A stretch of DNA of 64,000 nucleotides from Acanthaster planci (Eukaryota; Echinodermata; Asteroidea; Valvatida; Acanthasteridae): positions 1,969,579 to 2,033,578 of the forward strand of contig NW_019091381.1 of the NCBI RefSeq assembly GCF_001949145.1, in the 5' to 3' direction. Positions 35,567 to 47,135 of the stretch are shown here, one piece after another. Within the stretch, counting starts at the first letter, position 1, and each line of letters begins with the position of its first letter. Below the pieces are notes generated by a model. That model ran no database searches, was not told the DNA's origin, and saw nothing but the letters and a program-made list of their open reading frames with translations. The translations under genes were made by a program, and so were the position numbers.

Positions 35567-36412
35567 AAATTACGTTTTATCAAATTAAAATCCTCTGTAG
35601 AAACTGAAGCATTTACAGCTTTAGCCCAAACACACTCAAGCCGCTGGCATATTGCACTGCCCGTGTCTTAGTTGCTCCGTTTCTCATCAGTTTTTCTGCT
35701 TGAAGAGGGCAGGTGTTGTCTAATTTCGATAAATAAATCCAACTGGAAGGACTCTTGAAACATTCTCAAAACAAACTGAGGAAATAGGAATACACCTTTA
35801 CCATCTAATCTTAAAAACGAAAAGGCTAAGCCACAAAATTAAGGCTCGTGAAACTAGCAAAATGGAAGGTTCTGTTTGACATTAATCAATAAGAATTCGA
35901 AGATTTCACTGAAAACAATATTATAAAATCAAAGGCAATCGTAATGACCACCAACGATGCGAGAGATTTTTACACCACTTTTTGAATTACGATTATCAGA
36001 ATTTTCAATTTTCTCTCAAAGGTTGTGTAGCCACAAGGCAATTAACCATAAATCCAATTTTTGCCAATAATATAACACAAAGCGTTAGAAAATCTGTCAT
36101 TTTTTGCTATTTGGCGCGATAATGATTGATAATTTTCCTGTTTGACTCCACTAAGGGATGAACTCATCTGTTTTCACTTCTCAGACGTCTGCTTCCCTAC
36201 CTACAGTACATAATCCAGCCTCATAATATCTGTGTTAAATTCTTCCCCTTCGATCAGACAGTTAATAAAGTAGATGTGTGTCGATAGCTAACGCATGACC
36301 GACGAGGGTTACACTATACCACGCACACTACAGCTTTCCATCCAACCATGTAAGCATTTTGCCATGTAAAGAGAGTGGGCCAACGCATGCGCACACACAA
36401 CCACCTCAAAGG
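35567..36412. other. Non-coding AT-rich stretch
   Basis: No exon, repeat or RNA recognised. Confidence 0.45.
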
Positions 36413-36427
36413 CCAATAGAGGGCGGT
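36413..36427 (+). promoter_or_regulatory. CTCF-like motif
   Basis: CCAATAGAGGGCGGT matches the CTCF core CCASYAGRKGGCRSY at 14 of 15 positions, in the same orientation as the site 1.4 kb upstream. Confidence 0.3.
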
Positions 36428-37135
36428 TGACCAGCTCGCCTTGTTTTGATAAACTCGCGATATTGCTATACACTTTCAAGTAGCACAGTTCTTGAATACT
36501 GATGCCCATATGAAAACCTTCTCAACTTGAGAACTATAGATTCAAATTGCCGAATTATTCAACTTGGTCCTCGATACAGCAGAAACCCTCAATTGGCCCC
36601 GACCCTAACCTCACAGAATCGAGATATTAAAATGTAACGAAAGCCGGATTGCCTGAATGACCGGGGCCTGTCAAAACAGAGTTTCCCGGCCCTTGAAGGT
36701 CGGGGACTGGCACTGAAAGAGTCTGACCGTCGCCCACTGGCCACTTATCTTCCTGGGAAGCCGTCCCTAGCGGCGACGCTTTCATATTAAGGGACCGTCG
36801 TTCTCGTAAAAAAGGAACTTAACGAATGCAAGACATTTAACCCAGACAATACAAACAACTCGAGGGACACTGGGTGATGGAGTAAGGCGCGTCGCATCCA
36901 GAGAAAATCTTTCATCTTGGGGATTGAATGTGAGAGTTTTCCTTGAATTCATGGGTTAATTTTTAGACACACACTCCTCACGTCATAAAAAAAGTTAACC
37001 TGTACGAATACTTTGGGGGCGCTATATTGGAAGGCAGCGTCCAAAATCTCTTGATTGCGGGTTAAAATTACACAACCCTGTGGGATCTGGCTGCGGCCAT
37101 TTCCTTAGACTCGTGCGGACGAATTCCCCACTTAC
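36428..37135. other. Non-coding stretch
   Basis: No exon, repeat or RNA recognised between the CTCF-like site and the candidate exon at 37136. Confidence 0.4.
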
Positions 37136-37267
37136 TTGGTAACCGGCTTCCGGCTTCGCTAATCGAGTCTGTGCATGCAACTTACGGCAATGCAACGGCA
37201 GCTTACGGTCAACCAAAAAGTTCGGTTTGGATGATTTGTTAAAATACCAACTCGAACAAAACTGTCT
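37136..37267 (-). CDS. Exon-like segment, 44 codons, unknown protein
   Basis: On the minus strand GAGTATTCTCACAG| precedes 132 nt open in phase 0 that end at TACCAA|GTAAGTG. The peptide is basic (WYFNKSSKPNFLVDRKLP, then HAQTRLAKPEAGYQ). Symmetric 0-0 phase and a good donor favour an exon; the acceptor tract is short and no family was recognised. Confidence 0.28.
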
Positions 37268-37884
37268 CTGTGAGAATACTCTTACCAAGAGTTGGGTTTT
37301 TTCTTCAAACTGAAGGAACTTTCTGAATTGCATGTGTTAATTCTACTTGACCACATGCCCAAAAGCTTCTATTCTGAATGTAAAACAAAAAAGACAGGGG
37401 CCGGATCGCGTCACCATTTTTTTTCTCCGAATTCATTCGATGGATATTGCCCTAGAGGACTCACGAGGATGGTTATTGATTTCAAGAGACCTTCCCGACT
37501 ATAAACGACGACTGTCCAGCTTTTCTTTCGGTCTAACATCCGTGTTGCTTTCACCCCCCCCTGCCAAATTAATGACCGCGTACTTCATTTGGGCAAGACT
37601 TGTGCTCTCCCATCTGCTTGGCAATAGGGTCACTGCAAACATATTGAAACGATCCCATATTGTCTCTTTACATCCACGGGGACAGTCGATGTGGCGGTTG
37701 GAAGCAACGATCCAAGCAGGTTAGACTTAACACGATTGAATGTATCGGTCATAAGGGAGCAACCAAACTCAAACGAGGCTTCTATCTGCATGACCCCGTG
37801 AAAAGTCTCCACATTTTAGTGTAATTGGACCACGAAGTGTCAGGATGTGGGCCAGGTCACATTCTGATCCTGCGTTACATCCAG
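37268..37884. other. Flank of the transposon, nothing assigned
   Basis: Only motif-free frames (for example 37347-37724, +). The TATG at 37885-37888 is the left target duplication of the next element. Confidence 0.4.
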
Positions 37885-37901
37885 TATGTGGGCAATTCCA
37901 C

Positions 37902-38298
37902 GGTTAGTTTCGTTACATTTTTCAGCTCCTCAGCATGTTTGGAGCTGCTCTATTACCATATAGCTTGCCTAATAATTCTGAAAAAGGTACCACAGATGCA
38001 TGGTACCCAGACCTGCAACACCTCAATAGGAAAACAAAATAGACCTTTTATGTAAGATGTGGCAAGAGTTTTATTTTCGTTTAGTTACGTTACAAAAAAA
38101 TAGACATGACAAAAAAAATGCACATCTGCTTATCAAACGTTTGCTTAGTTGGAAAAGCAGCTAAACCAAAATTTATTTTATCTGTCACTTCCTGCTAAAT
38201 AGTAACTATTTTGAAGCAAACTGTCAGCAGACTGTCATTTCCAATTTCCAGTTTTTCCAAAAAATCATGGTTAGTTACGTTAGGGTTAGTTACGTTAC
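37902..38298 (+). repeat. Left subterminal repeats of the transposon
   Basis: Four copies of the 15-mer: GGTTAGTTTCGTTAC (37902-37916, starting one base after the terminal repeat), GTTTAGTTACGTTAC (38079-38093), GGTTAGTTACGTTAG (38269-38283) and GGTTAGTTACGTTAC (38284-38298). The last two abut exactly. Subterminal repeats commonly bind transposase in DNA transposons; that role is inferred here. A CAGCTCC/GGAGCTG hairpin lies at about 37923-37947. Confidence 0.75.
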
Positions 38299-38721
38299 AG
38301 TTTGTCTACACCCACTTAATTGCCACCATGTCACATTTTACTCAAAGGGATATTAAGGCAGGCATGTACATCCAGAAGAAACCTTCTGTGCATCATTAAG
38401 TGAACATACTCTGCACAGTACACATGTGCAGTACATGTTCATTGATCAGCATTTATACAACAGTTACTAAAGTGTGATCATCTTTGACGTCAGGTGACGT
38501 GTTGTATTACATTGCAAACAATGAATTAACAATCTAATAATAACTTCTTCATTTTTTAAAATAAATCAAAAGGAAACAGCTCAAAACTCACTCATGCATA
38601 CTGTGGAGTTACATACATACGTTATGTATAATATTAAACAGACCATACTGGCACACACATTTACAGATGACTTTCCTTAAATTTCAACTGAAAAGGTGAA
38701 GTGTCCCTTATTATTTACTAC

Positions 38722-39103
38722 CTATGGTGCATCCAACCTGGAAACTATTTTGTCCTTCATGTAAAAGATACAGTCCTTGGGAGATATCCGTTTCTAGTAT
38801 TTTCCAGCACGTTCCATCACAGAAACCTGGTACTCTCCACTTCCTACAGCAACTACTTCACCTGGAAATCGGTTGCCTTTGTATTCGACTACCAACCCGT
38901 CTCCTAGTGGCCTCTTTCTTTTCTTTGTCAAGCTGATTTCTTGCATGCTTTGACAGCAGCCTCTCTTGGTGTTTTATGTTTTTTCGGTATATTTTCTCAC
39001 AGCAGCAGCCTTTTTCTTTTCATACTCCTCAAACTGACCAGAGGCCTTCAACGTCTCCATCAAGTGCCTCTGCTTTTCTCTGTTTGTCAGTGGCATTCTT
39101 ATA
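38722..39103 (-). pseudogene. Decayed transposon ORF, N- and C-terminal parts joined
   Basis: After an acceptor (TCTTTGTCCACAG|), an ATG at 39096-39094 opens a basic, charged start (MPLTNREKQRHLMETLKASG, then EEYEKKKAA). The same frame continues to 38722 with only two stops, TAA at 38976-38974 and TAG at 38796-38794. The last part (GLVVEYKGNRFPGEVV, then EYQVSVMERAGKY, stop, KRISPKDCIFYMKDKIV) reads as a small beta-rich domain. Both parts resemble the start and end of long uncharacterised, transposon-associated proteins common in cnidarian and deuterostome genomes; that link is from memory and I cannot name the family. The 125-codon frame is far shorter, so the middle appears deleted. Confidence 0.6.
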
Positions 39104-39524
39104 CTGTGGACAAAGAATACATGAATTAAAAGGATTGCCACGTGTAAAAAAAATTGAATGTGTTGTTTGGAATGACTGCACGACCATGTACAAAAGTGAA
39201 AGAAATTAATGCAATGTAAAGATCTGCTAATGAAACATTTCAATTCAGACATGAATTTAACCTTTTTAAGTAATGTGACCTCTTACATATACATGTACCA
39301 GTACATCACCAACCTTTGAATGTGAGGAGCATTTCAATGAAATCTCATTTCAAAAGTTGAATATCTGGGAAATCTCAACTTTCACTTGATGCATGCATAC
39401 TGTACATCATGTAGGTCTACGTGTACATGTACTTTGTATATTTTAACATTTGAACTATACTTATTTCAACAAGTATGCTTTCATGTTGTGAATACAGCTA
39501 CAAATATCAGGAAAGAGTACTTAC

Positions 39525-39640
39525 CTTTCATTTCCAACGACTGCAAAGTTGTGGCGAACAACGGTACCAGTAGTACAAAAGGTTACAAGAGCAAATTTGA
39601 TTAAAGATGCCTGCCACACATGTGAAAAGCATTTGGTTAC
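39525..39640 (-). other. Probable 5' exon of the transposon gene
   Basis: GGAAATGAAAG|GTAAGTAC (exon end 39525) is a consensus donor on the minus strand, and the acceptor for the next exon lies at 39103, giving an intron of about 420 bp. The frame of the downstream ATG stays open back into this exon (residues VRHNFAVVGNESIR) to a TAG upstream, with no ATG in that frame, so the exon is probably 5' untranslated. The 5' edge is not defined. Confidence 0.4.
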
Positions 39641-39644
39641 AGAG

Positions 39645-39663
39645 GCATTATGGGTAAACTACA
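39645..39663 (-). promoter_or_regulatory. ZNF143/SBS-like promoter motif
   Basis: On the minus strand TAGTTTACCCATAATGCCT resembles the ACTACAATTCCCAxxATGC promoter motif bound by ZNF143/Staf. It lies just upstream of the probable 5' exon in the right orientation. The match is imperfect at the ACTACAA part. Confidence 0.33.
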
Positions 39664-39780
39664 TGTAAATTGCACACTGCCCTTTATTGTTTTAAATTAA
39701 CCTGCAACCAGAATCTGCTTTGAGTTAAGCATAGCAACATACGTGTAAATGTACATGTATGATATATGTACATTTACCTC

Positions 39781-40003
39781 GGTTAGTTACGTTACTGCTT
39801 GGTTAGTTACGTTACTGCTTGGTTAGTTAATACGTTACACGTTTTGACTGCATAGATAGTTCAAGTGTAAAAATATTGCCGATGTTTATGGTCTTATTTT
39901 AGCTCATAATGGTAAAGAGAAGGAAAATTTCAGACATGACGCTGCTACTCATAAGGTTTCTCTTTCAGAAAAACTTTGTTGACTTTTTGGTTAGTTACGT
40001 TAC
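39781..40003 (+). repeat. Right subterminal repeats of the transposon
   Basis: Three copies at 39781-39795, 39801-39815 and 39821-39838 repeat every 20 bp (GGTTAGTTACGTTAC then TGCTT); the third carries a 3-nt insertion (GGTTAGTTAATACGTTAC). A perfect fourth copy is at 39989-40003. All have the same orientation as the left-side copies, so the two ends are not mirror images. Confidence 0.75.
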
Positions 40004-40372
40004 ACCGGTTACAAAAGAGCAGAAAATTCCAATTTTGAGGTCTTAATGCATCTAGTTCTACACTTTTCATGAAATTGAAGTTGATTTGCATGTTAAATCA
40101 GTTTATTGATGCTATTTTGTTAACAACTACAGGCTATTTTGTTCCTCAAGAGAGACATTTGGAAAAAAGAACATTTCTGCATTTTATTTCTTGACAAAAA
40201 GTTAAGTGCACAAAGATACATATTTAGTACATTTAATGAGCATACATAATGTTCTAAATACTTTTTTCACAAACTTTGATGTATAGGCCATCATATAAAG
40301 TCGAATTTTTCTGCCAAAAAGCAAATCTAAATTTTAGAGTCATGTCCACTCCTTCATGGAATTGCCCATATG

Positions 40373-43349
40373 TCATCCTTGTTAACCGAGAGAAATTACT
40401 TGAAACAGAACTGTGATGAATTCAAGGAAAATATAGTGTCTTGATATAAAAAACACCGATTTGCAGGGTGTTTTTTCTTTGCATTAATTCAAAGATCTTT
40501 GGCAACAGAAACAGATTACGTAGAATCTGCCGCTCGTAAATTGTATACGTAAACTTGATAGACGAAGATAATAGTAATACCATATTGGCTTCGTTTGTTG
40601 AGAGGCGAGCTGATTTCGGAATAACAGAGATCCGATGTCGCGTAAACACTCCCGTCCTCGAAAAAGACGGAATATAATGACCTCAAGGGGATGAGTTACA
40701 GTCATAGAGACAAGACGCAGAATGTTTGAGGTATCATTCCTTAATTTGACCGGAAAAACAGAGATCTTGGAACCAAGAAATATAAGTCGGCCAATGATAA
40801 GCCATTCTCCCACATGTTGCTCACTGCGAATGATTCGACCATTTGTTTTTTTCGACTTGATTGTTTATATCTGGTGACTTCCATTCATCCTTTACGATGC
40901 TTGTCCTTAGGGAGAAACTTGAACCTAACGGTACGTACGTGGGCTGAGTGAGCAACGAGGACTCGTTGCAGACGCAAAGGTTCAATGGAACTGCAAGGAC
41001 AGAATAAAGTGACGAGTGCTACACCCACGCTTTGCGTGATAAGTAAACTCTTTTCAGATTGAAACTTGAACATGCGTAATGCATGTGTTCATCACGTGTC
41101 TCGTTTTCATCAAATTGGATTTTACAAAAAATATTAACCCCTTTTGTAGCTACGATATGATATGCTGCAGAGTAACTTACTGTCAAAGAAAAGAAAGGGC
41201 CACCTTGCTATCGATTCGAACCAAAATGGTGATATGCTAACTTATTCAACTGAGTTTTCCATGGTTGAGTTTCATGGAAGACGAACACAAACTTCGTTTT
41301 CATTCTGTGGTGCTTGACATATTTTGAATCTCCAATAAGGTGTGATTTATGGGGAGTCCTTTTGGGGCTCAATTATTCAACTCGATACAATCGGACACAA
41401 GAATTAATGGTTGGTGTGAAACCAAACGTGCGATGCTGTCAAAAATTGTACCACGCAATGATTAATTACTTCCTCTCGATATAATATTTGACGAGAGTCG
41501 AGCATACCCGTGCGAGTCATACATAATGTCCCTATGTATTGGAGAGCCTCTCTGTTATGAATTTACCATCCAGTTATGAAGACAGACGGGAACACATAGG
41601 TTATAGAGCAAATGAAATTTCAAGTCAACAAAAGAAAACTCTGCACAACTCGAGAAGCAATTTTCCTTGCTGTCATTTCATTTCAGTCCGTAATTGCGTT
41701 GCGACTCGCTGAAAAATAGAGAGATTCGTCTCCTGCTTGAATTGAAAAAAAAAGGTTAGAGAGCCACGAATTCCCAAACGCACGCGTCAGAAAGTTGGAA
41801 ACCGTTGACAGAGATTTTGGCGGGAAAGCACGTAATGGCACAGTTTTCACAGCGCGTGTGATTTCCCAGACGGCAGAACAGATACGCAGCTGCTCAGCTT
41901 CGAATCATGTTGCCTTTCTTTTAACCCGGTTGCTAGTTACAAACCAAAGGCGGTCGCCACGACAAAATAAATGAGATTTCGATCTGAGTGCCCGCATGTC
42001 CAAATGGGGGGAACAGGGGTAAGCAGATAAACGTAGATGAGAAATGGAGATTAAGGAAATTGACGGAGGGCTCATTATTTTCGAACGGGATGCTCAGACA
42101 GAAAACTCGAAATTGAAGACAGATCACAAATAGGCTTCCCAGTATCTGCAGACCTTTGAGAAGGGTAACCTATAAACTGTATTTGATTCAAGTTTTGAAA
42201 ATAATACATGTACATGTATAACGTTTACTGAGAGCTTTTCTTGTTAAAGGGATGATTCAAAATGGCATACCTAGCAGTACTCGCTATAAACAAAACCCTG
42301 ACGTCATGTTTACGAAGGCTACGAAAAAACACGGTATCATTGGTAGGCCCACAGTACTGTCTCACGCAAAATAATAAATTCTTGTCAGTGAAAAAAATCA
42401 CAGCCTGATGCACCGACTCTGTAAGTATGCCAAGCCGTGAATTATGAAGGACCTGGGACCCAACGGGATCGTCGTATTTGCGTTAGGTGCAGTGAGGCGC
42501 AATGGGGTGTGATGAGGCACTTGAAACAGGCCCACTTTAGGGATGTAGTGTCAGGTACGCCATGCTCTACGCCAAAGCACAAGAGCTCGTGAGAAGCGAG
42601 AACGAAGCCTCTTGTTAGTCTACGCGTATTAATAATCCATAACTCCTTTGGCTGGGGAAACAGACAACGTAATCCCAGACTCTTCTCAGATATTGCCATA
42701 AGGCTGATTTAACTTGGTTTTACAACTTTATGCAGTAGAAAACGCAACTTTGAGTTAATATTTGATAAGTATATATGACACCAAATATACAGTAAAAAAA
42801 GCCGAATATTTAACAATGTATCACTAATTTTCACAAAAATCCCTATTTAGAGCAATTTATCTTATAGAAAACGGTCAGTAAATTAAAAACAAGACCATAG
42901 TCTCCCCCTGAGCAAATCTCATTAGTTTATTTATGGTATATAGACAGAGACTAGCCAAGAGCTCTTATGCCCACGTCCAGGACATTGTAATTGAATTAAG
43001 ATAAAAGACCCATTAGCCCTACGGGGCAATTATCACAGTGGTGAATACCATTTGCTTTGTTGAGTGACTTGTAATTTTTAAGTTAGTGCAATTATAGTTG
43101 ACCACTCAAATTCCATTTAAAGTATCAGCTTTGGACATAATGATAGTTCTCATCAATAGACAACATGAAAGTAAAGGATGTCTTCGGCTGAAGTGTTCCT
43201 GTGTTTGACCACGACTGGACTACCAGGAGCCTTGCTCCATTTTCACCAAAAAGTTGTCACCTTTCTTCAAAGGGGAAAAGCTCAAGCAGAAACTGGAGCA
43301 AGTAAACTGTCAGCCTCATTATCGTAGAACCAGTTAACCAGTCTACTTA
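40373..43349. other. Non-coding stretch
   Basis: No splice-bounded frame, RNA gene or repeat that I can defend. A 109-codon minus frame (40484-40813) and an 85-codon one (42442-42699) show no motif. TACATGTACATGTA at about 42206-42219 is a short palindromic repeat. Confidence 0.4.
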
Positions 43350-43457
43350 CACTCTAAAACTTTCTGGGTCAGATTGACCCTGAATCAGGGTCCCGTGTAG
43401 TGGGTACTGTCGCTTATTCAGATCAAAATGGCCCTCTTCCAGGTCATTTTTAGAGTG
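43350..43457. mobile_element. Small MITE, CACTCTAAAA ends
   Basis: CACTCTAAAA at 43350-43359 is inverted as TTTTAGAGTG at 43448-43457. The interior has further loose pairing: GGGTCAGATTGACCC near the left end, and TCAAAATGGCC with CCAGGTCA near the right. 108 bp, no coding capacity, no clear target duplication. Confidence 0.45.
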
Positions 43458-43855
43458 CATAAGTTACGCAAGATTTGCTACTGTTGTTTATGGAAAAAGA
43501 AATTCTTGTTTTCGTACTTCGAGGTTAGAGAACACTTCCTTTTCAAAAGCTTTTATCTTATCGTTGAACATGTTATGTCCCCCAAAGAAAAGTCGATGAT
43601 TGGTTGAAAGCAGAGTAATTCCTCCAGTGATCCAAACATTCAAACTCTGCCTGGAGGTATCCTATTTCGGGCAAGCCGCCTGGCCATTTTCTTCCCGCGC
43701 TTTCCTCAAACCCTAGCTACATCTCCGGGGTCCCTATTGGTTTTGCCGGGAAATCGATTGAATGTCTGGCTCTGCCGGCCTACAATAACACAGTGGCTAG
43801 TGGGCCGCATATTTAACAACTGGGGAGATCTGCAAATGGGATACCATCACAACAC
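43458..43855. other. Spacer between two MITEs
   Basis: Nothing recognised. The sequence just before 43856 (ACAACAC) may be one copy of the next element's target duplication. Confidence 0.4.
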
Positions 43856-44128
43856 CACCCGATTCGACTACCCACCGCTACTTATAAGCGAGGCCCGTGC
43901 AGCAAAAAAGCCATGCAATAACAGTGATGCTAATATATTATCGTATGATAGTACAGTAGGCAAACTTATAAGTGAGGCTAGTCAGCGTCAAGAAAGTTTG
44001 CATGCTCGAACAAGCCTCACTTATAAGTTTGTATTGCACCATGTAATATATTAGCTTCACAGTTATTGCATGGCTATTTTGCTGCACAGGCGTCACTTAT
44101 AAGTAGTGGTGGGTGGTCGGATCGGATG
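43856..44128. mobile_element. Foldback MITE with about 115-bp arms
   Basis: The left arm (CACCCGATTCGACTACCC, then ACTTATAAG, GTGCAGCAAAA, GCCATGCAATAAC, GCTAATATATTA) is mirrored by the right arm ending GGGTGGTCGGATCGGATG, with scattered changes. The octamer CTTATAAG occurs four times, twice per arm. ACAACAC to the left and CCAACAC to the right are a possible 7-bp target duplication with one mismatch. No coding capacity. The superfamily is open; hAT-like elements usually duplicate 8 bp. Confidence 0.7.
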
Positions 44129-47100
44129 CCAACACGATATCAAGCTTGCAGTTGAAACTTGGGCTGCTTCGGAATGACGCGTAAAAAAGAAAAAACAATT
44201 ACATAAAATTACTTTTCTACTCTGTACAAGCAATGCTTTTTGGGGGAACACTAAAAGGATGGATGATCATTAACTATTGAAATACGTTTGCAGTGAACAA
44301 ATTAAGTCGGTTGCTCCCTCTGGTTTTCATCATAGCAGCGTTCAAACTTCACTAGTAAATTCTTTGTTCCGGGAGTATCCCACGAAAAATGGAAAGACAA
44401 GTAAATTAATCTTGAAGTTTTGTCATTATTGGAACTGCGTGAGCGATTGAAATTAAGCGACAGCACTGTATATAATGCACACGCCTAAAAGCGCTATGTC
44501 TGTGTTTTTTGCATACTAGGCAAGAATCTCTGAATTCCAAAATTGTTTCTATCCCCAAACTATACCGGTGAAGAGTGAGCGGGTTAGACGATGGCACAAA
44601 ATCCACCACAGATTGAATCGACGACTCTATACCCCAAATTCAAAGCACGTCACTAAGGCAAACCTCGTTAACGTGTAAGCCAGTTACCGGTAATCTGCAA
44701 GCACAACATTCTTACATTTTCATCCTGTTTGGCCGTGTCCTGCTTTCTGAAATGCCAATGTGCTCAGTCAAACAAAATGCGATTGGACGCGTATATGCTA
44801 TTTTAGGACTCCAAATGTGTTAACTTTATGAACACGCAATGTCATTCGGACTATGAATCAATTTCCATAACTATGTTGTAGATATTTTAAAACTTTTTAT
44901 TCTGAGTACTGAATCAGAACTGATTCTCAGATGTTATTTCCACGAGACAAGTCCCTTGCGGAAATTTAATACTCAAAGCGATTGGCGCACGAGACTGTTC
45001 TGTCTGGTTCCTTTAATTGGGCGAATAGGGAAAACGTTTTCTGCATTATGGAAACTTCTCCGACCTATGATCGCTAGTTAGTCGGTTACTTCTACGCGAA
45101 TAAATAAAAACCCACGCTGTTCTGTTTCACCGTTTGTCTGAATCGTTTTTTTTTTCCAACAAGACCAAACTGGGCCAAACAAACACGACTATGACGTTAC
45201 TCCAATTCAGCAGATACTTTAGTGCGTGCACAGGCATTAACACCAAGTAGACAGTTGCTATACATGTAACGGCGAGAAACTGCACCGATTAATAATTCGT
45301 ATACTCGATAGCAGGGTCGTGTGCGGTTTTAATTTCAGTCCGTTCCGCCTCTCTCATCTTCAGCTAAGTGCGACCTCAGGGAATCCTTTCCATGTCTGAA
45401 ATACCAGTCTTTGAGGGCTCAATCATAATGATCATTTGACTGTCAAATTTCAGGTTGATTTGTCATGCCGCTAGCTGGCGAGTTCCCGCCAGAACGAACA
45501 AAAAAGAGGGGAAGATGTGACATTTACGCACAGGAATATCAGATGAAGCATACGCAAGGTGATAATCAGCGAGAATCTAATTGGAACTATGACAGTGGTC
45601 ACTAATTGCCCTGTCCAATTCTTTAAAATGCCATCTGCAAAAGAAAAATTCTAAACTCAGCTCAACTTATGAATATTTTTATTATAAAAAAATGAATTTA
45701 TTAAGCGCAAACTCTATTAAGAAATATTCAAATGCGCTGTACAACCAATCAAACAGAAATGTAAACTCGTGTAATATAAAAAAATTCATTAAAATTTAAA
45801 AGGCACAGAATCACGAAAACATTAGTTTACGCTTACACACATGTATTAAAACAAAACTTATAAATAAACTTGCAATTCAATTCTACTGCAGCTTTAGTAT
45901 GATGTATACTATGACTTGGATCTGAGGCATAGCTTGTTTGGTCACGTGATGAAAAGGGTAATGGTTAATTTGGGCAAAATCTGTGCGGCCTTTCATTTGA
46001 TCCGACATTTGTGTGTCTCATGTAAGCTACAATTAGCATGGTGGCCAATTATCAGGCTCGGCAACTCACAGTGAAAAAAAACCCAGAGAATACTTGCTAC
46101 CTGTTATAATTTTTGCAAGAAGCAAAGTTGTTGAATATGTGTTTTGGCCCCGTAAACTGAGTAATATGCATGTCGTGTCTTTGATTTCAAAGGAGATTAT
46201 AAGCTCTGTTTCTGCATGACCATGTAGAATCGCCACTAGTAATAGGAAAATAAAAACTGCACATCATATAATCAATATCGTGACATCCTACGGCTGTTCT
46301 TATACCCTGTACATAATACAAGACCGTGAGCGTTTTATGGAGGCTTTCAATCATGATCATATAGTCTTTCCTCGCATATTGGTTTGGATCTCTGGCGTGA
46401 AGAAACTGATTATTGAGGGGATTTTAATCTTTGGTAAAAAAAAAGTTCCAGACTATAATACACAATATTCTGATCTTTAACAGTTAATATTCTAACCCAA
46501 CTGAAGTCGTCGGTCTGGTATCCTGGTACAACTGTCATAATTACATGCGTAAACTAACTGGAACTATGGCCCAACATCACGTACAGCAACCAAAATACGC
46601 TCGTATCTCGAGCATTCCCCACTCTCCGCATCGGGACATCGGGGTAGCTTCCCTTCACCCAGTGTGTGAAATTTCTCGATTGGCTTTTAGTCCGGCACAC
46701 GCCAGGTGTTTTCTGAAGACCGGCGATGAAACAACTTCTGAACAGTGTGTCATTATTATGATGTCCACACACGGGTGAATGATTTTAATCATAGCACTGC
46801 CAGAACACTAGCTGGCAAACAATCGTTTCATATCTAGCTCTGACATTTGACTTGAATACCTATATTCAGACGACCGGGACATTCGATCGATCCATTCAAA
46901 AGTCGATGACACGGAACAAGTAGGATCTTATCAGTCTTGCATAATAATACAGTGCTTATATACACACACATGTGAAGCATTTCAAAAATATCCCGGCTCA
47001 GTTCCTGGGCTCTGCTCTCCGTCGTATATCATTTATATACTCAAGGGTGGAGAGGGGCAATCTGTGGTCACGTGTCTTGCCCACGGGGAAACAAGCAACA

Positions 47101-47135
47101 TTGCACTCATGTTAGTCAAAGACGCACAAGTGAAT
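44129..47135. other. Non-coding stretch
   Basis: AT-rich, notably 45660-45900. No exon or RNA gene is supported. Confidence 0.45.

Larger units (their letters stand above)
37889..40368. mobile_element. DNA transposon, 2.48 kb, with TATG target duplication and subterminal repeats
   Basis: The left end TGGGCAATTCCA (37889-37900) is exactly inverted at the right end TGGAATTGCCCA (40357-40368). TATG flanks both ends directly (37885-37888 and 40369-40372), as expected of a 4-bp target duplication. Copies of a 15-mer, GGTTAGTTACGTTAC, lie within 0.4 kb of both ends, all in the same orientation. Between them is a decayed spliced gene on the minus strand. Sola, Chapaev and Ginger-type elements make 4-bp duplications (family knowledge), but the ends do not let me choose. 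The coding part is far too short for a transposase, so this looks like an internally deleted, nonautonomous copy. Confidence 0.75.

Noticed and set aside
41205-41225. tRNA B-box-like GGTTCGAATC on the minus strand
   Set aside because: No A box, no cloverleaf arms and no acceptor stem around it.
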